From Planctomycetota bacterium (GTDB lineage Bacteria; Planctomycetota; MHYJ01; JACQXL01), in assembly GCA_016235865.1 (NCBI GenBank), contig JACRIK010000030.1, positions 144,926-208,925 of the forward strand: DNA of 64,000 nucleotides, read 5' to 3'. Below the pieces are notes generated by a model. The model was not told the DNA's origin, made no database searches, and saw nothing but the letters and a program-made list of their open reading frames with translations. How positions within the stretch are numbered: the first letter of the stretch is position 1; each line of letters begins with the position of its first letter. Both the position numbers and the translations under genes were made by a program. Positions 15,484 to 24,315 of the stretch are shown one piece after another.

Positions 15484-16722
15484 TTATTTTGCCAGCTGCT
15501 GCATCAGGACCACTAACGGCGAGAACAGGGCAATAACGATGAATCCGACGGCCACGCCCAGGAAGACGATGATGGCCGGCTCGATGATAGTGGTCAGCGA
15601 CGAGACCAGGGCGTCTACCTCGGTTTCGTAACTGTCGGCAATCTTGTGGAGCATTTTATCCAGTTCGCCGCTTTCCTCGCCGACTTCTATCATATTAATC
15701 ACCATCATATCAAAGACCTTGCTTTCCGAGAGAGGCCCGACAATGCTTTCACCCTCGCGGATGCTGTCGTGGACGTGCTGGATGGCGGTGGCGATCACTT
15801 CGTTGCCCACGGTGTTTTTCACGATATTCAGCGCCTCCAGGATGGGTACGCCGCTGTTGAGCAGTGTTCCGAAGGTTCTGGAAAAACGGGCGATGGCCGC
15901 CTTGCGGAAGATGATACCGATCAAGGGCGTGCGCAGTTTCATCCGGTCAATGAATATTTTTCCGTTGGGTGAACGCGCCATGCCGATTACGGCAAAATAA
16001 ATAGCCAGTGGTATGACTGGGATCAGATACCAGTAGTCGATCAGGACATTGCTGATGCTCATCAGCAATTGTGTCTGGGGCGGCAGGCCGCTACCGATTT
16101 CCATTTCCTCGAATATCTTCCCGAACTTGGGCACGACTTTGGTCATAATGACGGTGAGAATCAGGACGGCGATGAGGATGACTACGGCCGGGTAGGTCAT
16201 CGCGCCGATGACCTTGCGTTTTAGCGCCTGGGCTTTTTCCATGAAGGTGGCTAATCTGATAAGAACGGTGTCCAGCACGCCGCCGGCTTCGCCGGCTTTG
16301 ACCATATTCACATAAAGGCGGTCAAAGACGCTCGGGTGTTTCCCCAATGACTCTGAAAAAGAGTTTCCGGCTTCCACATCAACATAGACATCAGTGATGA
16401 CGTCCTTTAATTTGGACGGCTTTAGTTGCGCGGCCAGAATCTTCAAGCTTCTCAAGAGCGGCAGGCCGGCATCCTGAAGGGTGGCTAGCTGGACCGTGAA
16501 CTGGGTGAGCATTTTCTGGCTGACGCCGCCGACATAGAATCCTTTTTTCGGTTTAACCGTGGCGCCGGCCGTCGATGCGCCGGCGGCTTTTTCCTTGACG
16601 CCGGATGGGAAATAGCCCATTTTACGGATTTGATTGGTTGCGTCCTGCGGAGATGGGGCTTCTACCTCACCGGCCACCTTTTTACCTGATTGGTCAACTC
16701 CGACATAGGCATATCTTGGCAT
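15484..16722 (-). CDS. Type II secretion/type IV pilus inner membrane protein, GspF/PilC family
   Basis: 412-residue polytopic platform protein. An N-terminal MPRYAYVGVDQSGKKVAGEV segment is typical of GspF/PilC. Two T2SSF domains follow, each ending in TM segments: FTVQLATLQDAGLPLLRSLK near residue 75 and FSRTFGTLLNSGVPILEALN near residue 280. TM helices are near 170-195, 220-245 and at the C-terminus. It would organise assembly ATPase and pseudopilins in the inner membrane. No ATPase, secretin or prepilin peptidase gene is adjacent; it is an isolated gp, and pseudopilins occur at 8.4, 29.3 and 41-44.7 kb. TATA-like sequence but no convincing promoter is upstream. Confidence 0.95.
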   Translation of the reverse strand: MPRYAYVGVDQSGKKVAGEVEAPSPQDATNQIRKMGYFPSGVKEKAAGASTAGATVKPKKGFYVGGVSQKMLTQFTVQLATLQDAGLPLLRSLKILAAQLKPSKLKDVITDVYVDVEAGNSFSESLGKHPSVFDRLYVNMVKAGEAGGVLDTVLIRLATFMEKAQALKRKVIGAMTYPAVVILIAVLILTVIMTKVVPKFGKIFEEMEIGSGLPPQTQLLMSISNVLIDYWYLIPVIPLAIYFAVIGMARSPNGKIFIDRMKLRTPLIGIIFRKAAIARFSRTFGTLLNSGVPILEALNIVKNTVGNEVIATAIQHVHDSIREGESIVGPLSESKVFDMMVINMIEVGEESGELDKMLHKIADSYETEVDALVSSLTTIIEPAIIVFLGVAVGFIVIALFSPLVVLMQQLAK

Positions 16723-16873
16723 ATTGAATTCCTTCTTTTATAGTGTTATAGTCACTATTGGGAATATGTTACCTCGGGCATGATTCCCTTGCCCAGTCAT
16801 TGTGATTTAATAAACTATCCTCCTAAACAATCGTTTGGTAGTTATACAAATATTATAGAAAGGGTCAATAAAA

Positions 16874-16941
16874 AAGCGACTATAGAAATTTTTCATTATT
16901 TTCCCCGTTATTTCGTTTAATACGGGATGCGGCAGTCGCTT
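16874..16941. promoter_or_regulatory. Inverted repeat in the gspF-nuoA divergent region
   Basis: AAGCGACT (16874-16881) pairs with AGTCGCTT (16934-16941), enclosing CCCGT/ACGGG. It is 180 bp before nuoA. The divergent region 16723-17115 holds this structure, the leader at 17039 and no gene. Confidence 0.55.
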
Positions 16942-17038
16942 GATTTATTTGACGCTATATTTTTTCCGTTAAATATGTTGACACTTTATTGATATTTGAT
17001 TTATCTCGCTTTTTTGGAAGACAGCCAAACAATAGAAA

Positions 17039-17104
17039 ACCCGCCTACACTAAAGTTTCGGCGGGTCTAACTCGCTGTAACATCCTGACGGATTAACAAC
17101 GAGT
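17039..17104 (+). promoter_or_regulatory. Structured leader upstream of nuoA, class unknown
   Basis: Hairpin ACCCGCC/GGCGGGT (17039-17066) is followed at once by a second stem, ACTCGCTGT (17070-17078) with ACAACGAGT (17096-17104), one mismatch, enclosing TCC-TGAC-GGA. The nuoA ATG is 11 bp after this stem and has no strong Shine-Dalgarno. The first hairpin lacks a T-run. It could be an attenuator or a protein-binding leader; I do not recognise a known riboswitch. Confidence 0.5.
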
Positions 17105-17115
17105 AAGATAGTCCT

Positions 17116-17511
17116 ATGTTATTTGATTTTGCGGCAGTTTTGGTCTTCATTGCCCTGGCCGTCCTGTGCGTATTCTTCACGCTGGTGTTTTCCTGGGTGG
17201 TCCGGCCCAGCAAACCCTCGTCTGAAAAGGCGTCCACCTACGAATGCGGCGAGATTCCAGCCGGCAATTCCTGGATTAAGTTCAATATTCATTTCTATGT
17301 CATTGCCCTGATTTTTATCATATTTGAGGTGGAAATCCTGGTGCTTTTCCCATGGGCCGTGGTTTTTCAGAAACTGGGCATGACCGGTTTCATAGAGATG
17401 CTGGTTTTTGTCGGCATTCTGACGCTGGGTTTGGCCTATCTATGGAAAAAGGGCGACCTGGATTGGGTCAAGGATACTAATTACCTGAAGGATGAGGACA
17501 AGAAAGACTAA
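17116..17511 (+). CDS. nuoA: NADH-quinone oxidoreductase subunit A
   Basis: 131-residue membrane subunit of complex I with three TM helices (about 5-29, 62-82, 90-110). The family signature [16 protein letters not shown], with Cys in the matrix-facing loop, and [16 protein letters not shown] are present. First gene of the eleven-gene complex I operon and preceded by a structured leader. The gene follows the standard order A-B-C-D. Start at ATG 17116; the 62-residue overlapping frame at 17123 is a shadow. Confidence 0.97.
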   Translation: MLFDFAAVLVFIALAVLCVFFTLVFSWVVRPSKPSSEKASTYECGEIPAGNSWIKFNIHFYVIALIFIIFEVEILVLFPWAVVFQKLGMTGFIEMLVFVGILTLGLAYLWKKGDLDWVKDTNYLKDEDKKD

Positions 17512-17522
17512 AGAACAATAAT

Positions 17523-18008
17523 ATGAGTCTGATAGAGAATCGGTTTAATAAGAATCTGATCGTAACCTCGGCTGATTATTTCATCAACTGGGGCCGGGCT
17601 AATTCGCTTTGGCCGGTATCGTTCGGTTTGGCTTGTTGTGCTATCGAGATGATGGCCACCGGCATGGCCCGTTATGATATCGCCCGTTTTGGAGCCGAGG
17701 CTTTTAGGCCTTCGCCCCGGCAGGCGGATTTGATGATTGTGGCAGGCACCATCACCCACAAGATGGCCTCACGGGTGAAGCTGATATATGAACAGATGTC
17801 TGAGCCCAAGTATGTCATGGCCATGGGCTCGTGCGCCTGTAGCGGCGGGCCGTTTGTCAAGCATTCGTATGCAGTGCTCAAGGGCGCTGATTTGGTGATA
17901 CCTGTTGACGTTTATATCCCGGGCTGCCCGCCCAGGCCTGAGGCGTTGCTGGAAGGGCTGATGAAACTGCAGAAATTGATAAGGCAGAAGAGTATTGCCA
18001 AGAAATGA
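17523..18008 (+). CDS. nuoB: NADH-quinone oxidoreductase subunit B
   Basis: 161-residue subunit that carries the terminal [4Fe-4S] cluster N2, which passes electrons to quinone. All four ligands are present: Cys38 and Cys39 ([11 protein letters not shown]), Cys104 ([10 protein letters not shown]) and Cys135 (IPGCPPRP). It lies 11 bp after nuoA. The Shine-Dalgarno is weak. Operon position and intact ligands leave little doubt. Confidence 0.98.
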   Translation: MSLIENRFNKNLIVTSADYFINWGRANSLWPVSFGLACCAIEMMATGMARYDIARFGAEAFRPSPRQADLMIVAGTITHKMASRVKLIYEQMSEPKYVMAMGSCACSGGPFVKHSYAVLKGADLVIPVDVYIPGCPPRPEALLEGLMKLQKLIRQKSIAKK

Positions 18009-18037
18009 CGAAGGACTAATGACGAAAGATACGGTTT

Positions 18038-18502
18038 ATGACAGCGAATGTGATATTTGAGAAGTTAAGGGCCAGATTTGGGGAGGGTATAGAATTTCAG
18101 GATAATTCACTTTTGCCCTTTATTAAGGTCAGGCCGGATTCCATCCGGAAGGTGGCGGATATCCTGCGTAATAACCCGGATTTAGGGTTTGATTCGCTGA
18201 TGTGCCTGACGGCGGTTGATAATCCGGCTAATTTTACAATTGTGTATTTCCTTTTCTCGATGAAACATCAGCATAAGGTGACATTAAAGGTTGAAACGCC
18301 TAAGGATAATCCGAATGTGCCGACGGTGGAGAAGATCTGGAGCGCGGCAAACTGGTTTGAGCGCGAGGTTTATGACCTGTTCGGCGTGAAGTTTGACGGG
18401 CATAGCAATCTGGTGCGGATTATGTTGCCTGATGATTGGGAAGGTTACCCGTTAAGGAAGGATTACCAGTATCCGGCTACTTATCGCGGACTGCCGTTAT
18501 AA
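18038..18502 (+). CDS. nuoC: NADH-quinone oxidoreductase subunit C
   Basis: 154-residue peripheral 30-kDa-type subunit. The signature ANWFEREVYDLFGVKFDGHS and the closing LPDDWEGYPLRKDY are intact. It is separate from nuoD, not the NuoCD fusion of enterobacteria. It ends directly at the nuoD start. Slightly shorter than many NuoC at the N-terminus, but complete over the conserved domain. Confidence 0.97.
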   Translation: MTANVIFEKLRARFGEGIEFQDNSLLPFIKVRPDSIRKVADILRNNPDLGFDSLMCLTAVDNPANFTIVYFLFSMKHQHKVTLKVETPKDNPNVPTVEKIWSAANWFEREVYDLFGVKFDGHSNLVRIMLPDDWEGYPLRKDYQYPATYRGLPL

Positions 18503-19696
18503 ATGGTTTTTATGAGTGAAAAGTTAAAGTTGGATAATCGGTCAACGAGCATTGTTAAAGACGCCGCCTCACACATGGCAGAGGTAGTGGTGGGCGAAGA
18601 AATGCTGATTAATATGGGCCCGCAGCATCCCTCCACCCACGGTGTGCTGAACAAGGTGCTCAAGACCGACGGCGAAATAATCAGTGAGGTGTTTCCGCAA
18701 ATCGGCTACCTGCATCGGGGCCTGGAGAAGATAGCCGAGAAACTGAATTACCACCAGTTCATGCCCTATACGGATCGGATAGATTACCTGGCGGCCATGA
18801 ACTGTAATTTGGCCTATGCCATGGCAATTGAGAAACTGGCTGCTATCGAGGTGCCCAAGCGGGCCGAGTATATCCGGGTGATAATGGCTGAATTGAACCG
18901 GATTGCCACGCACCTGGTTTTTATGGGCACGATGGGGCTGGAGACCGGCGCCTGGACGCCGATTGTCTATGGATTCCGGGAAAGGGAAGAGATACTGGAT
19001 TTATTTGAGATGACTTGCGGTCAGCGGCTGACCTATAATTACATGCGCATCGGCGGCGTGTCGGACGATCTGCCCAACGGATTTGTCGACAAGGCGCGCA
19101 AGTTCTGCGATGTTCTGGAAAAGAAACTGGTGGAGTATAACAACCTTCTTTCGTATAACCAGATATTTATTGATCGAATGGCCAAGGTCGGCGTGTTGCC
19201 GGCGGATTTGGCCGTAGATTACGGCGTGACCGGCCCGGCCTTAAGGGGCTCGGGGGTAAAATGGGATTTACGCAAAAACGAGCCGTATTCGGTTTATCCG
19301 GAATTGGAATTTGATATCCCGGTTGGCAAGGGCGAACTGGGTAAAGTGGGTGATGCCTGGGACAGATACATGGTCCGGATGCGGGAGATAGAGCAGAGCA
19401 TCCGGATTGTCCGTCAGGCGCTGGATAAGTTGCCGGCCGGTGATGTTCGGGCCAAGGTGGGTCGGATATTCAAACCGGCCCAAGGCGAGGTGTATGTCCG
19501 GGCTGAGAATCCGCGCGGTGAATTGGGATTCTACGTGGTCAGCGACGGCTCGGCCAATCCTTACCGGCTGAAGATCCGGACCGGCTCTTTTAATAACCTG
19601 AGTGCGGTGCCGCCCATCAGTAAGGGAATGATGATATCTGATTTTGTCATTACATTGGGCAGTTTTGACGTAGTGTTGCCAGAAATAGACAGATAA
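18503..19696 (+). CDS. nuoD: NADH-quinone oxidoreductase subunit D
   Basis: 397-residue 49-kDa-type subunit that forms the quinone site with NuoB. It contains MGPQHPSTHGVLNKVLKTDG, GYLHRGLEKIAEKLNYHQF and the closing SFDVVLPEIDR that are typical of the family. The ATG at 18503 follows the nuoC stop directly; a second in-frame ATG at 18512 is an alternative start. The hydrogenase-type Cys ligands of NiFe large subunits are absent, as expected for complex I rather than an energy-converting hydrogenase. Confidence 0.97.
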   Translation: MVFMSEKLKLDNRSTSIVKDAASHMAEVVVGEEMLINMGPQHPSTHGVLNKVLKTDGEIISEVFPQIGYLHRGLEKIAEKLNYHQFMPYTDRIDYLAAMNCNLAYAMAIEKLAAIEVPKRAEYIRVIMAELNRIATHLVFMGTMGLETGAWTPIVYGFREREEILDLFEMTCGQRLTYNYMRIGGVSDDLPNGFVDKARKFCDVLEKKLVEYNNLLSYNQIFIDRMAKVGVLPADLAVDYGVTGPALRGSGVKWDLRKNEPYSVYPELEFDIPVGKGELGKVGDAWDRYMVRMREIEQSIRIVRQALDKLPAGDVRAKVGRIFKPAQGEVYVRAENPRGELGFYVVSDGSANPYRLKIRTGSFNNLSAVPPISKGMMISDFVITLGSFDVVLPEIDR

Positions 19697-19702
19697 TCCA
19701 AT

Positions 19703-20797
19703 ATGTTGAAAGAATATATTGACGCGATAAAGAGCTTTGCCGAGCAGAACCTGCCGGTGATAAATGTGCCGGTGGAATTATGGTATATTGTCTGGCTGTT
19801 CATATTCGGCGGCATAGTATTGGGCGGCATGATGTTATTCGCCGGCCTGGCCGCTTATGCGGAACGCCGGGTAGCCGGATTCCTTCAGAGCCGTTTGGGT
19901 CCGAACCGGGTCGGGCCGCAAGGGCTGTTGCAATTCATGGCGGACGGCATTAAGCTGGTGATGAAGGAAGACCTGATACCTACCGCCGCGGACAAGATAC
20001 TCTTCCGGCTGGCTCCGTATGTGCTGTTTATCGGGACACTGGGTATCTTTGCGGCATTGCCGTTCAGCAAGTATGTCGGCATAACTAATCTGAATCTTGG
20101 GCTGCTTTATATCCTGGCTATTTCCAGTCTGGTAGTCATCGGGATTATCATGGCCGGCTGGAGCAGCGGCAACAAGTGGTCTCTGCTGGGCGGGATGCGC
20201 TCGGCCGCCCAGATTATCAGTTATGAGATTCCCATCGGTATCTGTTTCCTTACTATAATAATGATGGCTGGCACAATGAATATGAATACGATAACCGAAC
20301 TGCAAGCGGGTAGTATCATCAACTGGCTGGTATTCAGATATCCGCCGCTGACCATGGTTCTTTTCCTGATATATTTCATCGCTTCGATGGCCGAAGTCAA
20401 CCGGACGCCCTTTGATATCCCCGAAGCGGAGTCGGAAATCGTAGGCGGCTATCACACCGAATACAGCGGGATGCGTTTTGCCTTCTTTTATATGGGCGAA
20501 TACGGAAACATGTTCGCGGTCAGCGCTATTGCCTCCATATTATTTCTGGGCGGCTGGCAGAGTCCGCTGCCTTTCTTCATATTAAATGCGCTGTTCGGTG
20601 ATTATGCAGTGCTGACAGCGATTGAGGGATTTGGCTGGTTCCTGGCCAAGTCGCTGGCCCTGGTATTTCTGATGATGTGGTTGCGCTGGACCCTGCCGCG
20701 CTATCGGGTGGACCAGCTGATGACGCTGTGCTGGAAGGTGCTCCTGCCGATTTCGCTGGCCTGTATGCTGATAATCGGCGTCTGGATGATGATATAG
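19703..20797 (+). CDS. nuoH: NADH-quinone oxidoreductase subunit H
   Basis: 364-residue membrane subunit with eight TM segments that links the quinone chamber to the proton-pumping arm. Family signatures AERRVAGFLQSRLGPNRVGP near residue 55 and NRTPFDIPEAESEIVGGYHT near 240 are complete. The gene begins 6 bp after nuoD and ends 3 bp before nuoI. Normal length. Confidence 0.97.
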   Translation: MLKEYIDAIKSFAEQNLPVINVPVELWYIVWLFIFGGIVLGGMMLFAGLAAYAERRVAGFLQSRLGPNRVGPQGLLQFMADGIKLVMKEDLIPTAADKILFRLAPYVLFIGTLGIFAALPFSKYVGITNLNLGLLYILAISSLVVIGIIMAGWSSGNKWSLLGGMRSAAQIISYEIPIGICFLTIIMMAGTMNMNTITELQAGSIINWLVFRYPPLTMVLFLIYFIASMAEVNRTPFDIPEAESEIVGGYHTEYSGMRFAFFYMGEYGNMFAVSAIASILFLGGWQSPLPFFILNALFGDYAVLTAIEGFGWFLAKSLALVFLMMWLRWTLPRYRVDQLMTLCWKVLLPISLACMLIIGVWMMI

Positions 20798-20800
20798 ATT

Positions 20801-21271
20801 ATGGTGAATTATTTTAAGTCTATTTGGGTTGGGTTAACGTCGATTCTGGTCGGGATGGCTATTACCATCAAGTATTTTTTCTCTAAGAAGGCGACCATGC
20901 AGTATCCTGAAGAGCGCTGGCAGATGCCGGAACGGTTCCGGGGGATGGTTAAATGCGACAGCAGCAAATGTATTTCCTGCTTATACTGCGTCAATATCTG
21001 CCCGGTCAGCTTGATTACCCTGGAGAGCGTCAAGGTTGATGTGCCAGCCAAGGTTATTAACCTGGAAGGCAAGGAAATGAAACGGTTGAAGGACGTGACC
21101 AAGTTCGAGGTTGATATTTCAAAGTGCATATTCTGCGGCTTGTGCATTGAGGGCTGTCCGACCGGCGCGATATATATGAGCCACGAATACGAACTGTCCT
21201 GTTACAGCCGTAAGGATATGGTTTATCAATATGCGACACCGCCACAGGTACCCCCGGCGGAAAAGAGTTAA
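20801..21271 (+). CDS. nuoI: NADH-quinone oxidoreductase subunit I
   Basis: 156-residue ferredoxin-like subunit with clusters N6a and N6b. Two complete sets are visible: Cys57, 60, 63 and 67 (CISCLYCVNICP) and Cys109, 112, 115 and 119 (CIFCGLCIEGCP). A hydrophobic amphipathic N-terminus (about 6-26) contacts the membrane. As NuoE, F and G are not encoded here, this subunit would be the likely entry point for electrons from ferredoxin or another donor. Confidence 0.97.
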   Translation: MVNYFKSIWVGLTSILVGMAITIKYFFSKKATMQYPEERWQMPERFRGMVKCDSSKCISCLYCVNICPVSLITLESVKVDVPAKVINLEGKEMKRLKDVTKFEVDISKCIFCGLCIEGCPTGAIYMSHEYELSCYSRKDMVYQYATPPQVPPAEKS

Positions 21272-21274
21272 TAT

Positions 21275-21781
21275 ATGGCAATGAGTGAGTTGATGTATCA
21301 GGTAATTTTCTACGCAGTAGCCGCGCTGGTGCTCGGCTCGGCCCTGATTGTTGCGATGTCGCGCAATATCGTGCATTCCGCCTTTGCTTTATTACTGACC
21401 TTCTTCAGCGTGGCCGGGATATACGTATTCCTGTCGGCTGAGTTCCTGGCCGTGGCTCAGGTGGTCATATATGTCGGCGGCATCCTGGTCCTGATTCTCT
21501 TTGCGGTGATGCTGACCAACAAGGTCCGGGATGTGAACCTCTCCAATCCCTCGGCGCCGCCTTATATTGCGGCTCCGCTGGTGATGATTATATTCGCCGG
21601 TCTGCTTTGGCTTATAATGAAGACGCCCTGGAAGACCGTCGGACCGCAGGAGATCGGCGCGATTAACGACATCGGAAATGCCCTGATGGGTAGATATTTG
21701 CTGGCCTTTGAGGTTGCCGCAGTCCTGTTATTGGGAGCTTTGCTCGGCGCGGCGTACCTGGCCAGAAAGAGGAAAAGTTAA
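21275..21781 (+). CDS. nuoJ: NADH-quinone oxidoreductase subunit J
   Basis: 168-residue membrane subunit with five TM helices. The family region AEFLAVAQVVIYVGGILVL (near residue 60) includes the pi-bulge helix involved in coupling. Its stop codon overlaps the nuoK start by one base (TAATG), typical of coupled translation. Normal length for bacterial NuoJ. Confidence 0.96.
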   Translation: MAMSELMYQVIFYAVAALVLGSALIVAMSRNIVHSAFALLLTFFSVAGIYVFLSAEFLAVAQVVIYVGGILVLILFAVMLTNKVRDVNLSNPSAPPYIAAPLVMIIFAGLLWLIMKTPWKTVGPQEIGAINDIGNALMGRYLLAFEVAAVLLLGALLGAAYLARKRKS

Positions 21782-22131
21782 TGATATCCTTGCAGACATT
21801 CTTGATAATCAGCGCGGCGCTGTTCTGCCTGGGGCTTTTTATTGTCCTAACCAGAAAGAATGCCGTGGCCATATTGATGGGTATTGAACTGATTCTCAAT
21901 GCCGCGAGTATTGCCTTGGTGTCGTTCTCGCGATTTATCACGCCTTACGGAACCGGAGGTATTGGCGGCGTAGTCGCTCCCGGCGCTCCGGCAACAGGCG
22001 GACAGACCTTTGTTATTTTTGTAATCATTATTGCGGTCTGCGAGGCGGCCGTGGCTTTGGCTATCATACTTAATATCTATCAGAATTTTCGGACTGTGGA
22101 TACCGAACAGACAAAGGAATTAAAGGGCTAA
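21781..22131 (+). CDS. nuoK: NADH-quinone oxidoreductase subunit K
   Basis: 116-residue three-TM subunit. GLFIVLTRKNAVAILMGIEL and the LNAASIALVSF segment contain the two conserved intramembrane Glu positions (the first in GIEL, the second in the ICEAAVALAI-like segment VCEAAVALAI). A Gly/Pro-rich insertion (about 57-77, GTGGIGGVVAPGAPATGG) in the loop between TM2 and TM3 makes it slightly longer than the usual 100 residues. Confidence 0.96.
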   Translation: MISLQTFLIISAALFCLGLFIVLTRKNAVAILMGIELILNAASIALVSFSRFITPYGTGGIGGVVAPGAPATGGQTFVIFVIIIAVCEAAVALAIILNIYQNFRTVDTEQTKELKG

Positions 22132-22134
22132 TAT

Positions 22135-24258
22135 ATGGAAAATTACTTATGGCTGATACCGTTCCTGCCGGCTTGCGGGGCAGTCATCCTGCTGATTATC
22201 GGCCGATTCCTGCCCAAGATGCTGGTGAGTATCATTGCCTGCGGAACTATATTTACATCTTTCATACTGGCGGTTATTACCTTTATCCAGCTGTTGGGCC
22301 TGCCGGCCGATGAGCGGATTATCCATCAGACCGCCTACACCTGGCTCCAGGCCGGCGCATTCAAGGCGTCGGTCGCATTCCTGGTTGACCCGCTTTCTAT
22401 TATTATGCTTCTGGTGGTGACCGGGGTGGGATTCCTGATACACGTCTATTCCATCGGTTATATGGCTGATGACAAGAGGTATTCAAGATATTTCGGATTC
22501 CTTAACCTGTTTGTCTTCGCCATGCTGTTGCTGGTTTCGGGCGACAACCTGCTGATGATGTTCATCGGCTGGGAAGGCGTGGGGCTATGTTCATATCTGC
22601 TAATCGGATTCTGGTTTGAGAAGACGGCCAATGCCATTGCCGGGATGAAGGCATTCATCGTTAACCGGATCGGCGACTTCGGTTTTGTGCTCGGCGTGAT
22701 GCTGCTGTTCTGGAGTTTGGGGCAGGTCAGTGGTCAGTGGACCGTAACATTCACCGAGTTAAGGGAACATGCCCATTATCTGACGCCGGCTATTGCCACG
22801 GCCGTCGGGATATTGCTGTTTATCGGCGCCTGCGGTAAATCAGCCCAGATACCGCTGTATATCTGGCTGCCTGATGCCATGGCCGGTCCGACCCCGGTCT
22901 CGGCCTTGATTCACGCGGCCACCATGGTCACGGCCGGCGTTTATATGATTGCTCGGATGAATTTTGTCTATGTCCTTTCTCCGACGGCCATGATGGTCGT
23001 GGCAATTGTCGGCGTGGGCACGGCGCTGTTCGCCGGCACTATCGGATTATTCCAAAAAGATATCAAGAAGGTCCTGGCCTATTCAACTATCAGCCAGCTG
23101 GGTTATATGTTCTTGGGAGTCGGGGTGGGGGCCTTTGCGGCCGGTATTTTCCACCTGATGACCCACGCGTTCTTTAAGGCGTTGTTGTTTATGGGTTCGG
23201 GCAGCGTCATCCACGGCACCGGCGGCGAGCAGGATATTGAAAAGATGGGCGGCCTGAGGAAATATATGCCGGTCACATTCTGGACCTTCCTAGTCGGAAC
23301 GCTGGCCATTGCCGGTATTCCGGGGCTGTCCGGTTTCTTCAGCAAGGATGAGATTCTCTGGAAGGCGTTTTCATCTTCGCACGGGCATTGGGCATTGTGG
23401 CTGGTCGGGCTGATTGCCGCCGGATGCACCTCGTTTTATATGTTCCGGCTGTTATTCAAGACCTTCTTCGGCAAGAATTATTCCGAACTGGTGCACCATA
23501 CTCCGGAGCAGGAGTCATCCGGCACGCCGGTCTGCTGCGATGACAAGGATAGTGCGCATAACAGTCATGGACATAACTCCCACGGAGCCCATAAGGGTCC
23601 GGCGCATGAATCCCCCTGGATTATGACCGTACCGCTGATAATACTGGCTGTGTTGTCAATCATCGGCGGTTATGTGGGCATCCCGGCCATCATCGGCGGC
23701 GCCAATCATATCGAGCACTTTATGGAACCGGTATTCAGCGCATCGGCCGAATCGGCGCCTCATGAGTCAAGCACCCCGGAACACCATTCGCCGGTTGAAT
23801 TCATCCTGATGGTGGTTTCTGTTTTGGTGGCGCTGGCCGGTATCAGCGCCGCATATTATCTCTATATGGTCAAACCGCACATACCCAAGCAACTGGCGGC
23901 TAAATTCGCCTTTATCTATAAACTGGTCTTCAATAAATACTATGTGGATGAGATTTACCAGAAGGTGTTTGTGAACAACCTGCTGCGCCTGAATAACCTG
24001 CTGGCCTATCCGATTGACCTGGGGATAATTGACCGGATAGTCAACGCGGCCGGATTAGGAACCGTCGGGGTTTCCAATGGCAGCGGCTGGACCGATGCCA
24101 AATTCGTGGATGGGGCGGTCAACGGTACGGCCACAACCGTATTAACCGGCGGTAAAGCGGCCCGGGTGCCGCAGACCGGCAAGCTGAAGCACTATCTGAC
24201 CTGGGCCGTGGCTGGGGTGGTGGTGGTGATTGCCGGATTCTGGTGGCTATTAAGATAA
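22135..24258 (+). CDS. nuoL: NADH-quinone oxidoreductase subunit L
   Basis: 707-residue distal antiporter-like subunit with about 16 TM helices and a lateral C-terminal helix. The proton_antipo core contains WEGVGLCSYLLIGFWF with its conserved Glu, LPDAMAGPTPVSALIHAATM and the KDIKKVLAYSTISQLGYMF segment. A His-rich extramembrane loop near 460-485 (HNSHGHNSHGAHKG) and a second His/Glu patch near 545-560 are unusual and could bind metal. A tail of about 80 residues beyond the last conserved helix is rich in Gly/Thr/Val and ends in a TM segment. Confidence 0.96.
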   Translation: MENYLWLIPFLPACGAVILLIIGRFLPKMLVSIIACGTIFTSFILAVITFIQLLGLPADERIIHQTAYTWLQAGAFKASVAFLVDPLSIIMLLVVTGVGFLIHVYSIGYMADDKRYSRYFGFLNLFVFAMLLLVSGDNLLMMFIGWEGVGLCSYLLIGFWFEKTANAIAGMKAFIVNRIGDFGFVLGVMLLFWSLGQVSGQWTVTFTELREHAHYLTPAIATAVGILLFIGACGKSAQIPLYIWLPDAMAGPTPVSALIHAATMVTAGVYMIARMNFVYVLSPTAMMVVAIVGVGTALFAGTIGLFQKDIKKVLAYSTISQLGYMFLGVGVGAFAAGIFHLMTHAFFKALLFMGSGSVIHGTGGEQDIEKMGGLRKYMPVTFWTFLVGTLAIAGIPGLSGFFSKDEILWKAFSSSHGHWALWLVGLIAAGCTSFYMFRLLFKTFFGKNYSELVHHTPEQESSGTPVCCDDKDSAHNSHGHNSHGAHKGPAHESPWIMTVPLIILAVLSIIGGYVGIPAIIGGANHIEHFMEPVFSASAESAPHESSTPEHHSPVEFILMVVSVLVALAGISAAYYLYMVKPHIPKQLAAKFAFIYKLVFNKYYVDEIYQKVFVNNLLRLNNLLAYPIDLGIIDRIVNAAGLGTVGVSNGSGWTDAKFVDGAVNGTATTVLTGGKAARVPQTGKLKHYLTWAVAGVVVVIAGFWWLLR

Positions 24259-24315
24259 AAGAGACAACGGGGTTTATCCTCGTTGATAGTATATTAAATA
24301 AGGAGAATGATAATT

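Noticed and set aside
19835..20455. 206-residue minus-strand ORF within nuoH
   Set aside because: Antisense shadow of a well-conserved complex I gene, with low-complexity composition and no start signals.
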